Source: Eutypa lata (lineage: Eukaryota; Ascomycota; Sordariomycetes; Xylariales; Diatrypaceae). Taken from it: a stretch of DNA of 64,000 bases. The notes below the pieces were generated by a model. The model saw nothing but the letters and a program-made list of their open reading frames with translations. It was not told the origin of the DNA and made no database searches. The position numbers and the translations under genes were made by a program. Positions 21,101 to 33,035 of the stretch are shown one piece after another (position 1 is the first letter of the stretch; each line of letters begins with the position of its first letter). Location: NCBI GenBank assembly GCA_022661535.1, contig JAKULF010000006.1, forward strand, positions 1,917,001 to 1,981,000, in the 5' to 3' direction.

Positions 21101-23265
21101 CTAGCCGAGTTCGGTGCTGCCTGCCACTTCACACAATCTGCTGCTAGTTCTAGCATCAACGTGGAATATGAGTGGTCAGGAATTAATGCAGTCACGTATG
21201 ATCCATGATCCTGACCTACACACATAAAGTTACTTTTAACATGGTCACGAACCTCGACACAGATTTATCGGAACAGGTTTTCCGCACAAATGATACGTAT
21301 GGTTGGCAATGCTCTCCAGCTACATACTATCAAGAGAGAAAGAAAAACATCTTCATCACACCCATGGTTGGTTGTATTTTTGTGCATCCTGGATGCTATT
21401 GTTCATAATCGCAATAACATCATGTGACGACATATCATAATTCGAGAAACAAGGCGGTCCAATCAAAATTTGCCTACTTTTTACGTTTGCCTGGGTGCGA
21501 CTGAGTAATGCAGCAGAGCTTGAACTTACCATCTTCGTGTAATGTATAGCGAGGCAATTTTATGTGAGCAGACATCAGCTTTACCGCTGACTCTGGAGTG
21601 GCTATGGCAAGGTTTTACCAAATTTTCTCACCGTCATAATGTCGTGCTATCAACTTTTTTGTTGCCTCTTTTCAATCCAGGAATGGCCGACCGAGGACGA
21701 GGACGGCAGGTCTATTAGGTTTGTACGTGCTATTAGAATCTTTCCCCCTATGCATTCTGGGATGACAGTGATTTACAGAATCGGCGCTTATTTATACCGA
21801 AGCACATTGTTGGTTGTAGATCATGGCTCCTCATACGACAAATGCCGGCATCCGGATTTTACGAGATGGTTGTGTCAAATAGCAAGCACATCGTGAAGTT
21901 GCCCTTCTCGAGCATGTATTTGTCACCCAAAATCAATCGACTTTAATGACTATCAGCAACAGCTGTAAGAGGGGTAATGGAGCAGCCATTGAAGACGAGC
22001 TTTGAAGATAAAAGGCTGCGTGCATGTCTACATTTTCTTCTTGTCTCTCTTAATGGCAAATCGCTCCACTGGCGTCGGTGCTGGAGTAGTGCAAACAGGT
22101 CGAGAGGCATGATGTTAATTAGTTGCCTATTGAAAGCTACGAGTATATTGAGTAGGAATAGCTGATCACAGTGTTGACACTGGAAATAGCTGCATAGATA
22201 TTGTTTACATACAAAATGTCTTCTTGAAATACTGTAACGCAGCTTGACTAAAGAAAGGTGAAATGCATTATTACACTAAGAACGTAATAAGTACTTACAT
22301 CCATGGTAGGTATGTAAGCTGGGTACATTCCTATACATGCACGTCAAAATAAGTATAGGTACTTTTTCAAGGACAGAATTTAAGCGCCATTGCCGACTGC
22401 AACGGCATAATAAAAATGACCTAAGTATATCCCTGAACTTACGATAATTTAAAGCTACCTAGCTTAAATCTTTGAAATACCTACTTGCAAATGTTATGCA
22501 TTATTATTCCCTTTAAATTTAGGTGTCATAGATATCAAACAGTTATGCTTAGTTGTAACTGAAAATTTCTACAGTTAAGTTACTTAGAATTAGTTGAATA
22601 GAGCTGGAGCTAGGTAAGAGGTACCTAGTCACAACTATCAAGCTTTGGACGTATATACATGTAGATTAAACTTAAGTAATTGTTTGCCAGTATAGATGTA
22701 AGATATGCAGAAACAGACTTGTGACTCAAGTAGGAAAAAAAACTACCGAAACTGCTTCAAAACAAGCTACCCTTGTACTTGAACCCTTGATATTGGTGTG
22801 AAGAACCCTGTCAGCTTAACCATAAATAGTATTCGGTCTCAAACTGCAATCATGAGTAAAGCTATGCCATCATCCCCTTCGACCGAACCAACTATTTATG
22901 ATTTTCCACTGGTCCTAAATAATTTTATCAAGCATTAGGCGATGAAATATTCTAAAAAGTTGAAGTCATCGTTAAATCTTACCTACTTGCATTAAAGACC
23001 CATAGCCTTCCAGAAAATATTGCTAGTTAGATGAGATGTTAACAAGGTATTGATCAGCTTATTAGGGTACGTTCTTCGGTATCATACAATATTAAATGCG
23101 GCCGGGAACGTAGTTCACACCTTTAATTGTCTTGCAAACGAATACCTAAGTTGAAGTCTGGGCATTACTGAATCAGACTCCAAACATGATATATTTTTAT
23201 ATTGTACAATATCACTGTTAATGAACCCACATCATCGGCGGGCCCATCCATTATCATGGGTTCTG

Positions 23266-23292
23266 TGCGACGTACATGAGGAGTACGTCGCA
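23266..23292. repeat. Perfect 10-bp inverted repeat (hairpin)
   Basis: TGCGACGTAC at 23266-23275 pairs exactly with GTACGTCGCA at 23283-23292 across a 7-base loop. The GC-rich stem is unusual in this AT-leaning stretch. Confidence 0.8.
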
Positions 23293-23936
23293 TGAGTGGA
23301 CACATCAGATCTGACTTCTATCTGGATTCCGAGTTAGTGCCCGCAAGGCCGTAGATGCCCACCTGTTCTCCCGCCCAGCAGCTTTCCTTGGTCTCTTTTT
23401 TTTTTCTCCCTCTTTGCTTTTTCTCAGAAGGGGGCCCGCCTTGTGCAACGATGCTAAGCCCTTCCTGTGCGCCAGCTTCCTCCTCCATTTCTTCTACAGC
23501 TCTTCTATAAGATGGGTCTCCCAGAACCCACATTCAGCCTCTCGTCCCCTCCGAGAGCCTCATCAAACCACCGAAGACAACCTTGAGGCTTATTCATAAA
23601 AGCGGCAGAGTGGAGCGCGTGCCTCCACTCCCACGTGTCTCTGCCCGCATCCGATTTCTGTTCTACACTTCTGCATAAATAGCTTCACGATGCAGTAGAT
23701 TTGGAGTTGCAAGTTCTTGAGCTCCCGTCGAACGGGAAAGATAAGACTCTGATGCACCATTGTTATTGGATGTTTCGAATGAGAATTTTCAACCCTCCAG
23801 CCCTCACACTATTTAATCGTCTAATAACTATAGGCTCCTCGGTCCATGCGAGACTCCGAGGCGCTTGCCAAACAAAGTAATCATATTTTTCTTCATCGGC
23901 TCTTACATACCAACTACGACTTGCCGGATGAACAGG

Positions 23937-24020
23937 GATTGACCACAGGACACATCATACGTCGTCTATGGTCAATCACGTATGTAAGCGATCGCTAGTT
24001 TTTACAATAGCCGATCGCTT
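23937..24020. repeat. Two adjacent hairpins
   Basis: GATTGACCA (23937-23945) is inverted as TGGTCAATC (23969-23977). Only 8 bp further, AAGCGATCG (23986-23994) is inverted as CGATCGCTT (24012-24020), with extra pairing (CTA/TAG) extending the stem. Two separate perfect 9-bp stems within 84 bp is more than background expectation, although their role is unknown. Confidence 0.7.
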
Positions 24021-24101
24021 GATTCGTCATTCAACGAGTGGCTTTCAACGGTCTTCCTATCCCTCACGAGCTGGCACACCTAGGTACATTACCTCCGTCA
24101 G

Positions 24102-24145
24102 GTAGATATGTAGATAGATAGATATCTCGATAGATATCTACCTAC
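24102..24145. repeat. GATA/TAGATATC microsatellite
   Basis: TAGATAGATAGATATCTCGATAGATATCTAC is a GATA run merging into two overlapping AGATATCT palindromes. It is non-coding. Confidence 0.75.
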
Positions 24146-27100
24146 TCAGTGACATATTCATAATAACCCAGCTGATATAACCGGCTTATTGCCCACTAGC
24201 TCTGTACTATTAGTGTAGGTAGCAGTAGTACTCTCTTGTATTCTTGAAGTCTTTATTTGGTGTGGCAGCCCTTAAGGACGACCTAAATCGCAGCCAGCAT
24301 CCAGGGTTTTTATAGTGGATCCCTCGCTCCACAGTGTCGTCCCAGATGGATGGCAGTGGCTTTTTCTCGTCCCACTCAAATCTCAGTTTGACAGACAAAG
24401 TCCCTGAATCTTCAGATCATATCCACTCGCCCACTTTATTAGTTCGTTCGGGATGTTTTGCAGACCAGGTTGTTGATTTTCAACTTCGACGAGCAATTCG
24501 AGATAGGTATTTCATAGATCCAGCGGCGGCGGCAGCAGCTTTGTCACAAATCATCAATTCATTGGCACGATGATAAGGGTCCCCGGCACAGGCCGATATA
24601 GGACATGAACCTTTCTATCCTTAGCACACTGCATCGGGGAAATTATTTACTATTTAAATGACGAATTTCTAATTACGGCGAACGTCCGCATCATCCAATT
24701 ATAACGTCATTGTCCAGCTATCATTCGTAGCGATATACCGAGGTATCCCTGTACTATATTATACTTATTTAGGATTAACGCATATCACTACCTAGGTAGT
24801 TTAACTCGTAGCTCACCTTGCCAGCCACCTTACGTGTGTAGTACCTAGGCGGTCAGTAGCATGCTAGGTTTGCAATTGCATTGCCATAATTACTGTGTCT
24901 CAATCGCCGAGCTTGCACCGAGATACCTACATAGTAGGTATAGTTAGTACATAACTACGTACATGTATGTGTTTATGTAGGTATCGCGACTTTTCCCAGG
25001 TTGTTTCTTAGATTGTTTCTCCTTTGTTAGAGATACGATGTAGCCCCTTTTACGTGGTTTAATTACTACTCGGCTAACAAATTCTTTCTTCTAGCGTTTG
25101 GTTACTGTTCGGTTGATTGGTCCCGACAGCAATCATTGCTTGATAGTACAGAGCCTGAAAAAGAACCTCCTGATAGGTATGCATATTTCTGGCATTTAAC
25201 CTATTATATCTGTTTACTACACTCAGCTAACCTGATTCGTTACCGCTTCTGCTAGCACAATAAACGCATCTACGTGCATTGGGACGCCGCCGTCTCTGAT
25301 GTAACGAGACCTGATACCTGCATGTGTACCCTTGGCGGCCTGGTACCATCGGAATTAGCGATACCCAATCAAACCAAGCGGTGAACAATAGTAGTGTCGG
25401 CAGCAAGGTACTCGCACAAGAGCATGTACCTATCTGGGCATATACAGAATACATACCTATCAGGTGTACATATGTACGTAACTACATGAACCAGCCACTT
25501 TTGTGTGATGACCTCCCTTTATAGTATGTAGGTAGTTTATGATAAATCGAGGACATATGAGATATTATATCTATGTAGGTGGTTATGTCTCAAGCCAGGT
25601 TAGCTGTAATATCAATATAAAGGTGCCAGAGGATCAGCTACGTCCTCGCCCTTATTGTAAATTCATACCAGATAATATTTCATGAAGAATGATTGGATGA
25701 CTTTCCCCTGGTCTAGCGAAAATCCGGCACGGTACTGCCAAATTCAGAAATCCCGCTTTAGGGAGGAGGGGAATTGGTGGTTGGTGATCGCCCGCAAGGT
25801 TTAATTCTTCATATACCCAGTATACATACGACTATGTATGTAGGGTACTTGTACATGATTCGTCAAGATGCTGTTACTTCAAGTTAAGCGTCTATACTGA
25901 CGAGCCTAGTATAGTCGTCCAACAAGATGTTTTCAACACCAACTATTTCAACTACCCCTCGTTCACAACCTTACTGCATATACTAGATGTTCCATTCAAA
26001 ATGCATGTTTAGAGATGACCTAGGAATTATCTTCTTATTGGCTCTGTTAGGCTATTGACAGACCAGACCTGCTTCTTTACTCACTAGTCCAGGATCCAGT
26101 CGGCTCATTGCTACATATAGCATATGATATTAAGATAGCCTTAAGAGCGGCATCGTCAAATTCTAACACGCTTACAACGCTTACGAAATATGCATGGCTG
26201 CATGCATGCCAATCTCTACATATGTAACATCCCAAGAAGTATCGTCATGAACCGGGCCTTAATACCGAGAGAACTCCTGCTAGTAGTACAATATAACAGA
26301 TAGGGGGTCTAATCCAGTATAGCAGTCATATAAATGACGGATACTAAATCATACACAGAAAACAATAGATAGCTTATAAAAGGGGCAAAAAAGATATTTT
26401 TCTTTTAACAAGCCATGAGAGAGAAACCGGCCGACTGCCGCTTAGAGCACACATGAGGAACAAGATCATCTCAAAGTCTTAGTTGGCGAGGTTTGTGTCA
26501 CAATTCACCCCATCGCCGTACCGTCGGGCTCGACCGCTTAACCAGCCTGATAGTTAATAGGTAACCAGCGGTTTCGTTACCAACGCATAGAGATCCGGCT
26601 TTGCCAAGATTTAAGCGGTAGATGTTGGCATGTGCTAAGGCTCAAGAGACCGCTCCCGGAAGTTGAAGACTGTCCAACTTTGGTATCCCATTTCTAGTTA
26701 TGTGTCATGGCAAATCATTTGTTTTCATATTACTGGGATATTCCAAGCACCTAGCCGTCGCCATTCAGGACGCGGAGCCGGCGGAGAGTTTGCCGGCCGA
26801 GCTCGTCTTTTACATCATGAATGCGTCACAAACAACCTAGGAGCCGAACGGCCATCGGTGAGCTTAATACCTTACCCAGCGCTCTTGTGGATATCCCGAG
26901 GTGTTAGTTAGTGCTTGAGACGCATCAGGCTATGTACCCTTCAAGAAGAGAGAATATTATAGTTCGTATTGATAAAGCGAGAGCTACGTACATGAAGTCA
27001 TGTCCTATTGGCGAAGACGATTAAACATTTGAGAATAGACTCATAACGTTGCTATGATCCCCCAAAGAGTCAAGCTCAACTAGTTCAACTAGCAGCCATA

Positions 27101-28407
27101 GGACAAACACAATACAGTTGGCTCCTAAGATCCCACGATACAACAACAACAAACCCGGACAGTTCCCCGTGCCGTGCGGCGCTTCTTTAGCCACGATAGC
27201 TCGTCGGAGGAGCTACGGAAAGATTCTTCTTCGTACGGTTTAGGTCACGTCGGTGGATTTACCGACAACAATTGCCAGCAAATACACGCGCTAGGAGAAA
27301 GCGTGGGAGACTGGGACCTACTGCCAGCCTAATAGATCATATGATTCGGAATATTCCGCCCTCTCTATCAATAATGCGTATGTACGTATGTACGTGCAGG
27401 CTCCCTGGTTCCATGCAACCAAAAATGTGCGTTACTGTCAATCGATCAGACCCTGGAATTCACAACTGGATAGGTTCCGCCTAACTAACTACTACCCACC
27501 CGCGCTTCGTGGGCGTGTGTGATGTAACCTGTCCATGGTTCTCCGGAACATCTACCGGGGTGTGGAGATGGCCCCCGTTCGGTGATATTCACAAGCATAA
27601 CAAAATAATCCTCCTGGTGAGGCACAGGGCAGGGCACGCTACTCGACAGCACCCTGCTCCCAAAACAGAGCCAAAACATCCTCTCGTTTCCGAGCGCCTA
27701 TAAAATTTCCTAATGCGGCATGACGTATGTATTATAAACGCTTCACGCGTCTCTGTCCTCGAGTTTGGAAATGAGGTATCGTGACTAAGACAGTAGTAAG
27801 GACATTTGTGAGGCTGTTTTCCCTTCCCCTCTCCCCCGGGGTCTGCCTCATCCTACCTACATAGCTATGTACCTGCCTACTACATAACAACTAGTCTGAC
27901 TAACTAGTATGTAGCTCTGCCCCGATATCAGCTCACTTTCGTCGATTACGTTTGCAAAACTGTGCCCTTCCCCCCCGGACATTATTGGATGTTTTGCTGA
28001 TCATCATGCAACAGACGGTGCAAATCCAAATCGGTCCTTCGTGACTCGCGCGCCAGAGAGAGAGCATCGTGGCATTGCTTCTACGGAATTGGAGGAGTGA
28101 TGCAAGTTGCACGCACACCAAGACCTTCCGCAGGCCCTGCACCCCCCCTTCAGGCCCTCGGTCGCCCTCGGCGAACTAAGCTAGCGCCCGATCTTTTTCG
28201 AAATTCATGCGCGCTGCGATAGGGTGCTTGGGCCTGACTGCCTGCTTGCTTGCCGATCTCCATGGTCGCGCGCTTCATGGGTCGGCAGCAGGGGGGGCAG
28301 GAGTGGATTCTTGACATAGGAAGTGTTAGCTAGCTATGTATAATATGCCGCTAATAAGTTACCTGGGTTCAATGTAACTATGTAACAAGTTGTTGTTGTT
28401 CTTGGTG

Positions 28408-28430
28408 CTGCTGCTGCTGCTGCTGCTGCT
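28408..28430. repeat. (CTG)7 microsatellite
   Basis: Seven CTG units plus CT follow a TTG run at 28390-28400. It lies in DNA with no supported gene, so it is not obviously a polyQ, polyA or polyL codon run. Confidence 0.85.
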
Positions 28431-28481
28431 TGTTGGCTTTGGCGCTGTTCCCGAAAGGCCTACGGAGTACTTACTAACCCT

Positions 28482-28501
28482 GAATCGCGAGTTCGCGATT
28501 C
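28482..28501. repeat. Near-perfect palindrome (9-bp stem, 2-base centre)
   Basis: GAATCGCGA, then GT, then TCGCGATTC. It may be a binding site for a dimeric protein or a cruciform-prone sequence; no family can be named. Confidence 0.75.
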
Positions 28502-29235
28502 GAGCCTCTGCCTACGTATGTAGTTGCTATCAATAGTCATAGGCTACCAAAATCCTTCCAGTTACCTTCCAAGATGACGGAGAAGAGGAAAATCAGAGCG
28601 GCATCGCCAACCGACCTCCTAATTTAGCTTGCTTTGCTAGCCCAGGCCAACCAAGCTAAGAAAGAAAGTTGTCCACGAGTCATAGGCTGCGTATGTAAGT
28701 TACGTTAGGCTATGGTGACAAAGTCTCTCTACCCGATGCCCTCGAAATCATAGCCGCTTCCCTTAGTCCTACGGCTGAGGCCAGCCGCCCCCCGGGAAGG
28801 ATGGCGTGGCAATACATCAACTATGGAAGATAGGAGTTTATGATGCACTAGTTAAGAACAAATTTTAACCACCGACAAACGGTTTGTTTTATTTGATTAC
28901 ACAATTATATCTCGTTTTGAGGCGTGTGATCACAAGCTTTTAAATCTCGGCGTTCGGTGATTGACTATGGTAAATGAGTATGATGAAATTACGTGAACGG
29001 AGAAGTACCACGAGTAAGAATGCAGTGATGTTATTCATGCGTCGAAACCTAAGTTCTCTAGTCGCCAAACTCTAATATATCTTTCTTGCTCATGCAGGAG
29101 GTACATGTAACGTCGTAACATGTCAAAAATTGCAGCGCCTTATGGTAGGGCGACTGTTGCTTGTGGAAATGGTAGTACCCCACGTACTCTCTTTTGACTT
29201 CGCGAATAGCTTCGCTTCCTTGTCTTGCTTGCATC

Positions 29236-29260
29236 TTGTGTGTGTGCGTGTGTGTGCGTG
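29236..29260. repeat. TG-rich dinucleotide tract
   Basis: Alternating TG with two CG interruptions; simple-sequence, non-coding. Confidence 0.75.
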
Positions 29261-31281
29261 GAACCGCTGTCCTAGTGAGGTTCTGGGGGATGATGGATGT
29301 CTGGGGACTTGCTGTCTCTCTCCACTTGAACGGCACGGGTGAATATGGAGTTCCCGCGACGAAGCCCTTTTTCTAGAAAGCTTGTCGGAGGAGATGGGTA
29401 TGGTAGTTTGGTGTTGCCGCACCTGCTCCTCTTTCTCCCTTCGAAGATATCCACCGTGATGCCCACTCGAGATCTTGGACCCCTAATCAAGAAAGCGGGT
29501 TCTCGGGAGGAGACAAAAAAAAAAGGGACGCCGGCGGATGCGGCGTGGATTGTTGGAGAAGCTGGTGTTATCGCTCGCGGGTCCTCGTGGATCCACCGCT
29601 ATTTAGAACAAATCTTGAAGTCCATGACCACATTACCTCTCAGCTGTCGACTTCGAACCTTCCGTATAACAGATTTGTGGTTGTAATAATGCAAAAGTCT
29701 TGTTTCAGATCTGGTTTCGCCCGACGCCTATCATCCTCCCAACCTGCCACGAGAATGTCCCGATCGATGCCTTCGCCGAAAGATGACCGGTGTCAAGCGC
29801 TCTTCCTCGCGACCTAACTTGCACGCTCGAAGTCATCTCGAGAATTAAGCGCTCGTTGTCTTGCCAGAATCCTGTAGCGGCCCGTGGTTAACGCGCATCA
29901 ATCTAGCTGACAATTACTGCGCCGTTCCGTGCCTCTCTTAGGGGATCCTTCGAAGTCGGTCGTCCTTTTGCCTAATTGCCTTGTAAGAGAGGCGTCAAAG
30001 GCGGCATCTACCCACGATAATAACAACGAGCACTATTCGTAAATAAAATTCCAATTTTTTCGAAAATAGATTCCTCCTCGATGAATATACATAGAATAGG
30101 ACATCTCAGATTTCCCCAAACGCATGTCGTTGGCGAATCTGATACGTAATATTCTCTACGGTACCACGTCCCAACTCCAATGCAACGTTGACCGAAACGT
30201 ATAGGAGAGTCCAGAGACATTCCATCTTCTTTTCGTCCCAGCTCGAAGGTTTATATTAGATTTGCTAAGCAGACATCATTCTTCATAGATTCAAAGGGAC
30301 AGGAATATCATGTCTAGCTGAAGAACCATCCTTTCGTGTAATACAAGCCCGAAGATCCAACTACTTTGTCTCGTCCGACTATCAATTCGACGACTTGATA
30401 CATACGATCCTTATTCCTACATTTAAATATTGATAACTATAGACTAAGAAAAATGATAAATAGTGTATCTACTTCATAAACTAGCCTTTCTCGAACTACG
30501 AGACCAACCCGCGGGTTTTTTTCAAATTGGTCAGAGCCGTCCATCGATGCCGTCGTCGTAACAATAGACAGGATTCAACAGCGAACCATAAGAGCTACAA
30601 TGCAAGGGGTGGCAATGAATGTATATATCTGAAATTTGAAGGAGAATTCCATGTAAATTGGCTATTTTTTGTTTCGCGTTGTATACAAAAGTCCTAGGAC
30701 ACCCGATTACAACTCTCTAGCATGAAGTAAGGATTGGTGTGTGGTAGGCGTAGGGAAATTCAACATACGTAATGAGAGCATATATGGTTCCCATTCAACT
30801 CATAGGAATATTACACACTTTTGAGACACGAAGTTCGAATTGTTTTCATTTCCTCAGAACTGCAATTGACGAAGGACTTCGTCGATGTGCTCTTTAGAGT
30901 GCTATGCTATTAGGGCCATTCAGAGCGTCGACAGGCACTCTAGCCAAGCACAGCCCTTTTTTACATAAACTCTCCTGGGTTGTATATGACGTTAATGTCA
31001 CTTATCGACATGCCCATATCATCAACTAAAACGTAACAATCTGGAAGTGATTAATTTATTCTCTTTACCTGTCGTTGAGTGCAGTTTGTGTTTACATAAG
31101 GAACTGTGGCTGATGCAACAATAACGTCAATTAGCCACGATTGCTTTTCCCAGCTGCGCCACAGGTGGGTTTTCCTAATCAGGACAACCCAAAATTTCAG
31201 TTGCGTGCGGTTTACTGCGATACCTTCAAGATCCAAACCGACAATTGGAACTTCAGTCACACCAGAGTACCCATTCCGTAA

Positions 31282-32290
31282 ATGGCGAGCACGGCATCGA
31301 TCCGGCCCTCCATAGGCCGGATATTAGCCCCATACAAAACCCTCCAGACCCCCCAGATAACGTCCCTTGCGATCCTCTCCTCCTCAAGATCCAGCTCTGC
31401 CCAGCAACAGCAGCAACAGCGACAGCAACGATGTCCCTTTTCCTCCACGCCCGCGCAGAGCATGCGGCGGCCGCGCCGCGATAACAATCGATTGCGAGGG
31501 TTGAGCAGCATCTACCGGTCGGGGCCGCGGTTTCGGATGAACGTGCGGAAGGAGGATATGCCGCAGCCGGCGGCGGACTACAAGCCAGCGGCGGACGTCG
31601 AGGTCGACCCGAACCACGGGCTCTGGCAGTTCTTCTACGCCAAGGACAAGCCGCTGCTGACGCCCGATGAGGACGCCGAGCACGGCCGCGCCTGGACCGT
31701 CGAGGAGCTGCGCCATAAGAGCTGGGAGGACCTGCACCGGCTCTGGTGGGTATGCGTCAAGGAGCAGAACCGCATCGCCACCCACCGCCGCGAGAAGCAG
31801 ACCCTGAAGCTTCAAACCGGCGTCGAGGAGACGGCTGAGAGACTCGCTGAGGTAAGAGATTCTCATATACAGATATATACATACATACATACCCTGTTCC
31901 TTTTCACAAGGTATAGAGGTTCCAGAAAGACGTAAAGCTAATGGTTGTCATAATCTACAGGTTCGCAAGACGATGAAGGCTATCAAGCACGCCCTTACCG
32001 AGCGATTTTATTTATGGGAGGATGCTAGGACGCTGGCCGAGTCTGACCCCGAGATTGATCTTAGCGGTAATGGCGATGCTTACAAACCCCGTGATTACTA
32101 TGAGGCAGAGACAACGGCTCCAGAAGCCGAAGCCGGAAAGCAAGATACAGAAGAAGGCCAGCACCAGTTACAGGATGGTCAGGCGCTGGAACCAGAGGTT
32201 GGGCCAGAGAAGACAGGTGCTGAGAAGGTCGACCCATCTACGTTGCCATCAAGGCCGGCAGAGACTCAGCAGCAGACGACACGGCCGTAG
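31282..32290 (+). CDS. MRPL4: Mitochondrial large-subunit ribosomal protein uL29m (MRPL4/L47)
   Basis: Two exons, 31282-31851 and 31961-32290, are separated by a 109-nt intron with a GTAAGA donor and CTACAG acceptor. The model closes in phase at 299 aa. The protein is the mitochondrial counterpart of bacterial L29 in the 54S subunit, near the peptide exit tunnel (established family). A basic, Ser/Gln-rich leader (residues 1 to about 70, with a polyQ stretch) looks like a mitochondrial targeting region. The core has HGLWQFF, the RAWTVEELRHKSWEDLHRLWWVCVKE-type helix that marks MRP-L47, and VRKTMKAIKHALTERF. The C-terminal 80 residues are acidic and Gln-rich, longer than the bacterial protein, as in other fungi. 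The start at 31282 is the first in-frame ATG giving a presequence. Confidence 0.93.
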
Positions 32291-33035
32291 CATAACTATC
32301 ACAAGGTCTCTAATACTGTATAGATACCTGGTTTCGGACAGTGCTTACGGAGCTCGTGGAACGTGTCTGATACGGGATGAAAGCTTTCGAAAGGTTTAAT
32401 TAAATGAGAGCAGTGTATGTATATAAAATGTATTACACATAAGGCTAAACCATAGGTACCTATCTACATGCCAGCTTCCGATGAAAGAAGACTACATACA
32501 ATAGTTACAATGTTCTACTCTGGGAGGTAGTCTGTCGATATCTTGACATGATGTTGTGCGGGGTGCTATTCTCTTTTCAGAATTCGTATAATATGTTTCA
32601 TTTAACCATGTTACCAGAAGTAGTAATAGACAATAAAAAATAAGATGAGGCGAGACACATGTGAAGTCTATTAAAAGGGGGCATATGAATTAGAAGAGCT
32701 ACACGGACCGTGGAGCGGAGGGGCGCCCAGAGCAGTACCACTATGTGCCACACTATAGTGGCGAGGGAGCTCTTTGATTGGTGGTAGCTCTGAATTTCGG
32801 ACCCTCCTTCCCCCGCGCCAGCAATCGAGCGGACAGCCTTGAGAGGAGAGTCCACCAAAAAGATTGATATCAACATCCTCTCCCTTCCTCACCGATACTT
32901 TTATTTTCTACATAATCAAAACTTGGCCTGGAGTCGAGTCCGTTTTCCTCTCGTAACTAATCCGCTTGATACCTCTCTCCTACCTTAACCGACCATAGTC
33001 TCTCTGAGAAACCTGCCCTTTTTACTCTGCCCAAC
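32291..33035. promoter_or_regulatory. Intergenic region upstream of Rab GDI
   Basis: About 745 bp holding the 3' region of the MRPL4 gene and the promoter and 5' leader of GDI. Pyrimidine-rich stretches (32.90-33.02 kb) precede the GDI start, as is common for highly expressed fungal genes. I see no other gene. Confidence 0.5.

Larger units (their letters stand above)
18135..31281. other. Thirteen-kilobase region without recognisable genes
   Basis: I read all frames and found no frame or splice chain resembling a protein family. The left 800 bp, pyrimidine-rich on the minus strand, is probably the promoter and 5' leader of the C2H2 gene. The rest is AT-leaning DNA with dispersed TACCTAGGTA-like palindromes (20.2, 24.8-25.0, 25.4 and 27.9 kb), GTATGTA words, several perfect hairpins (listed separately), a GATA tract, a TG tract and a (CTG)7 tract. 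There are no long terminal repeats or transposase fragments I could recognise. It may be a large regulatory region, a non-coding RNA locus, or decayed mobile DNA. Confidence 0.6.
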
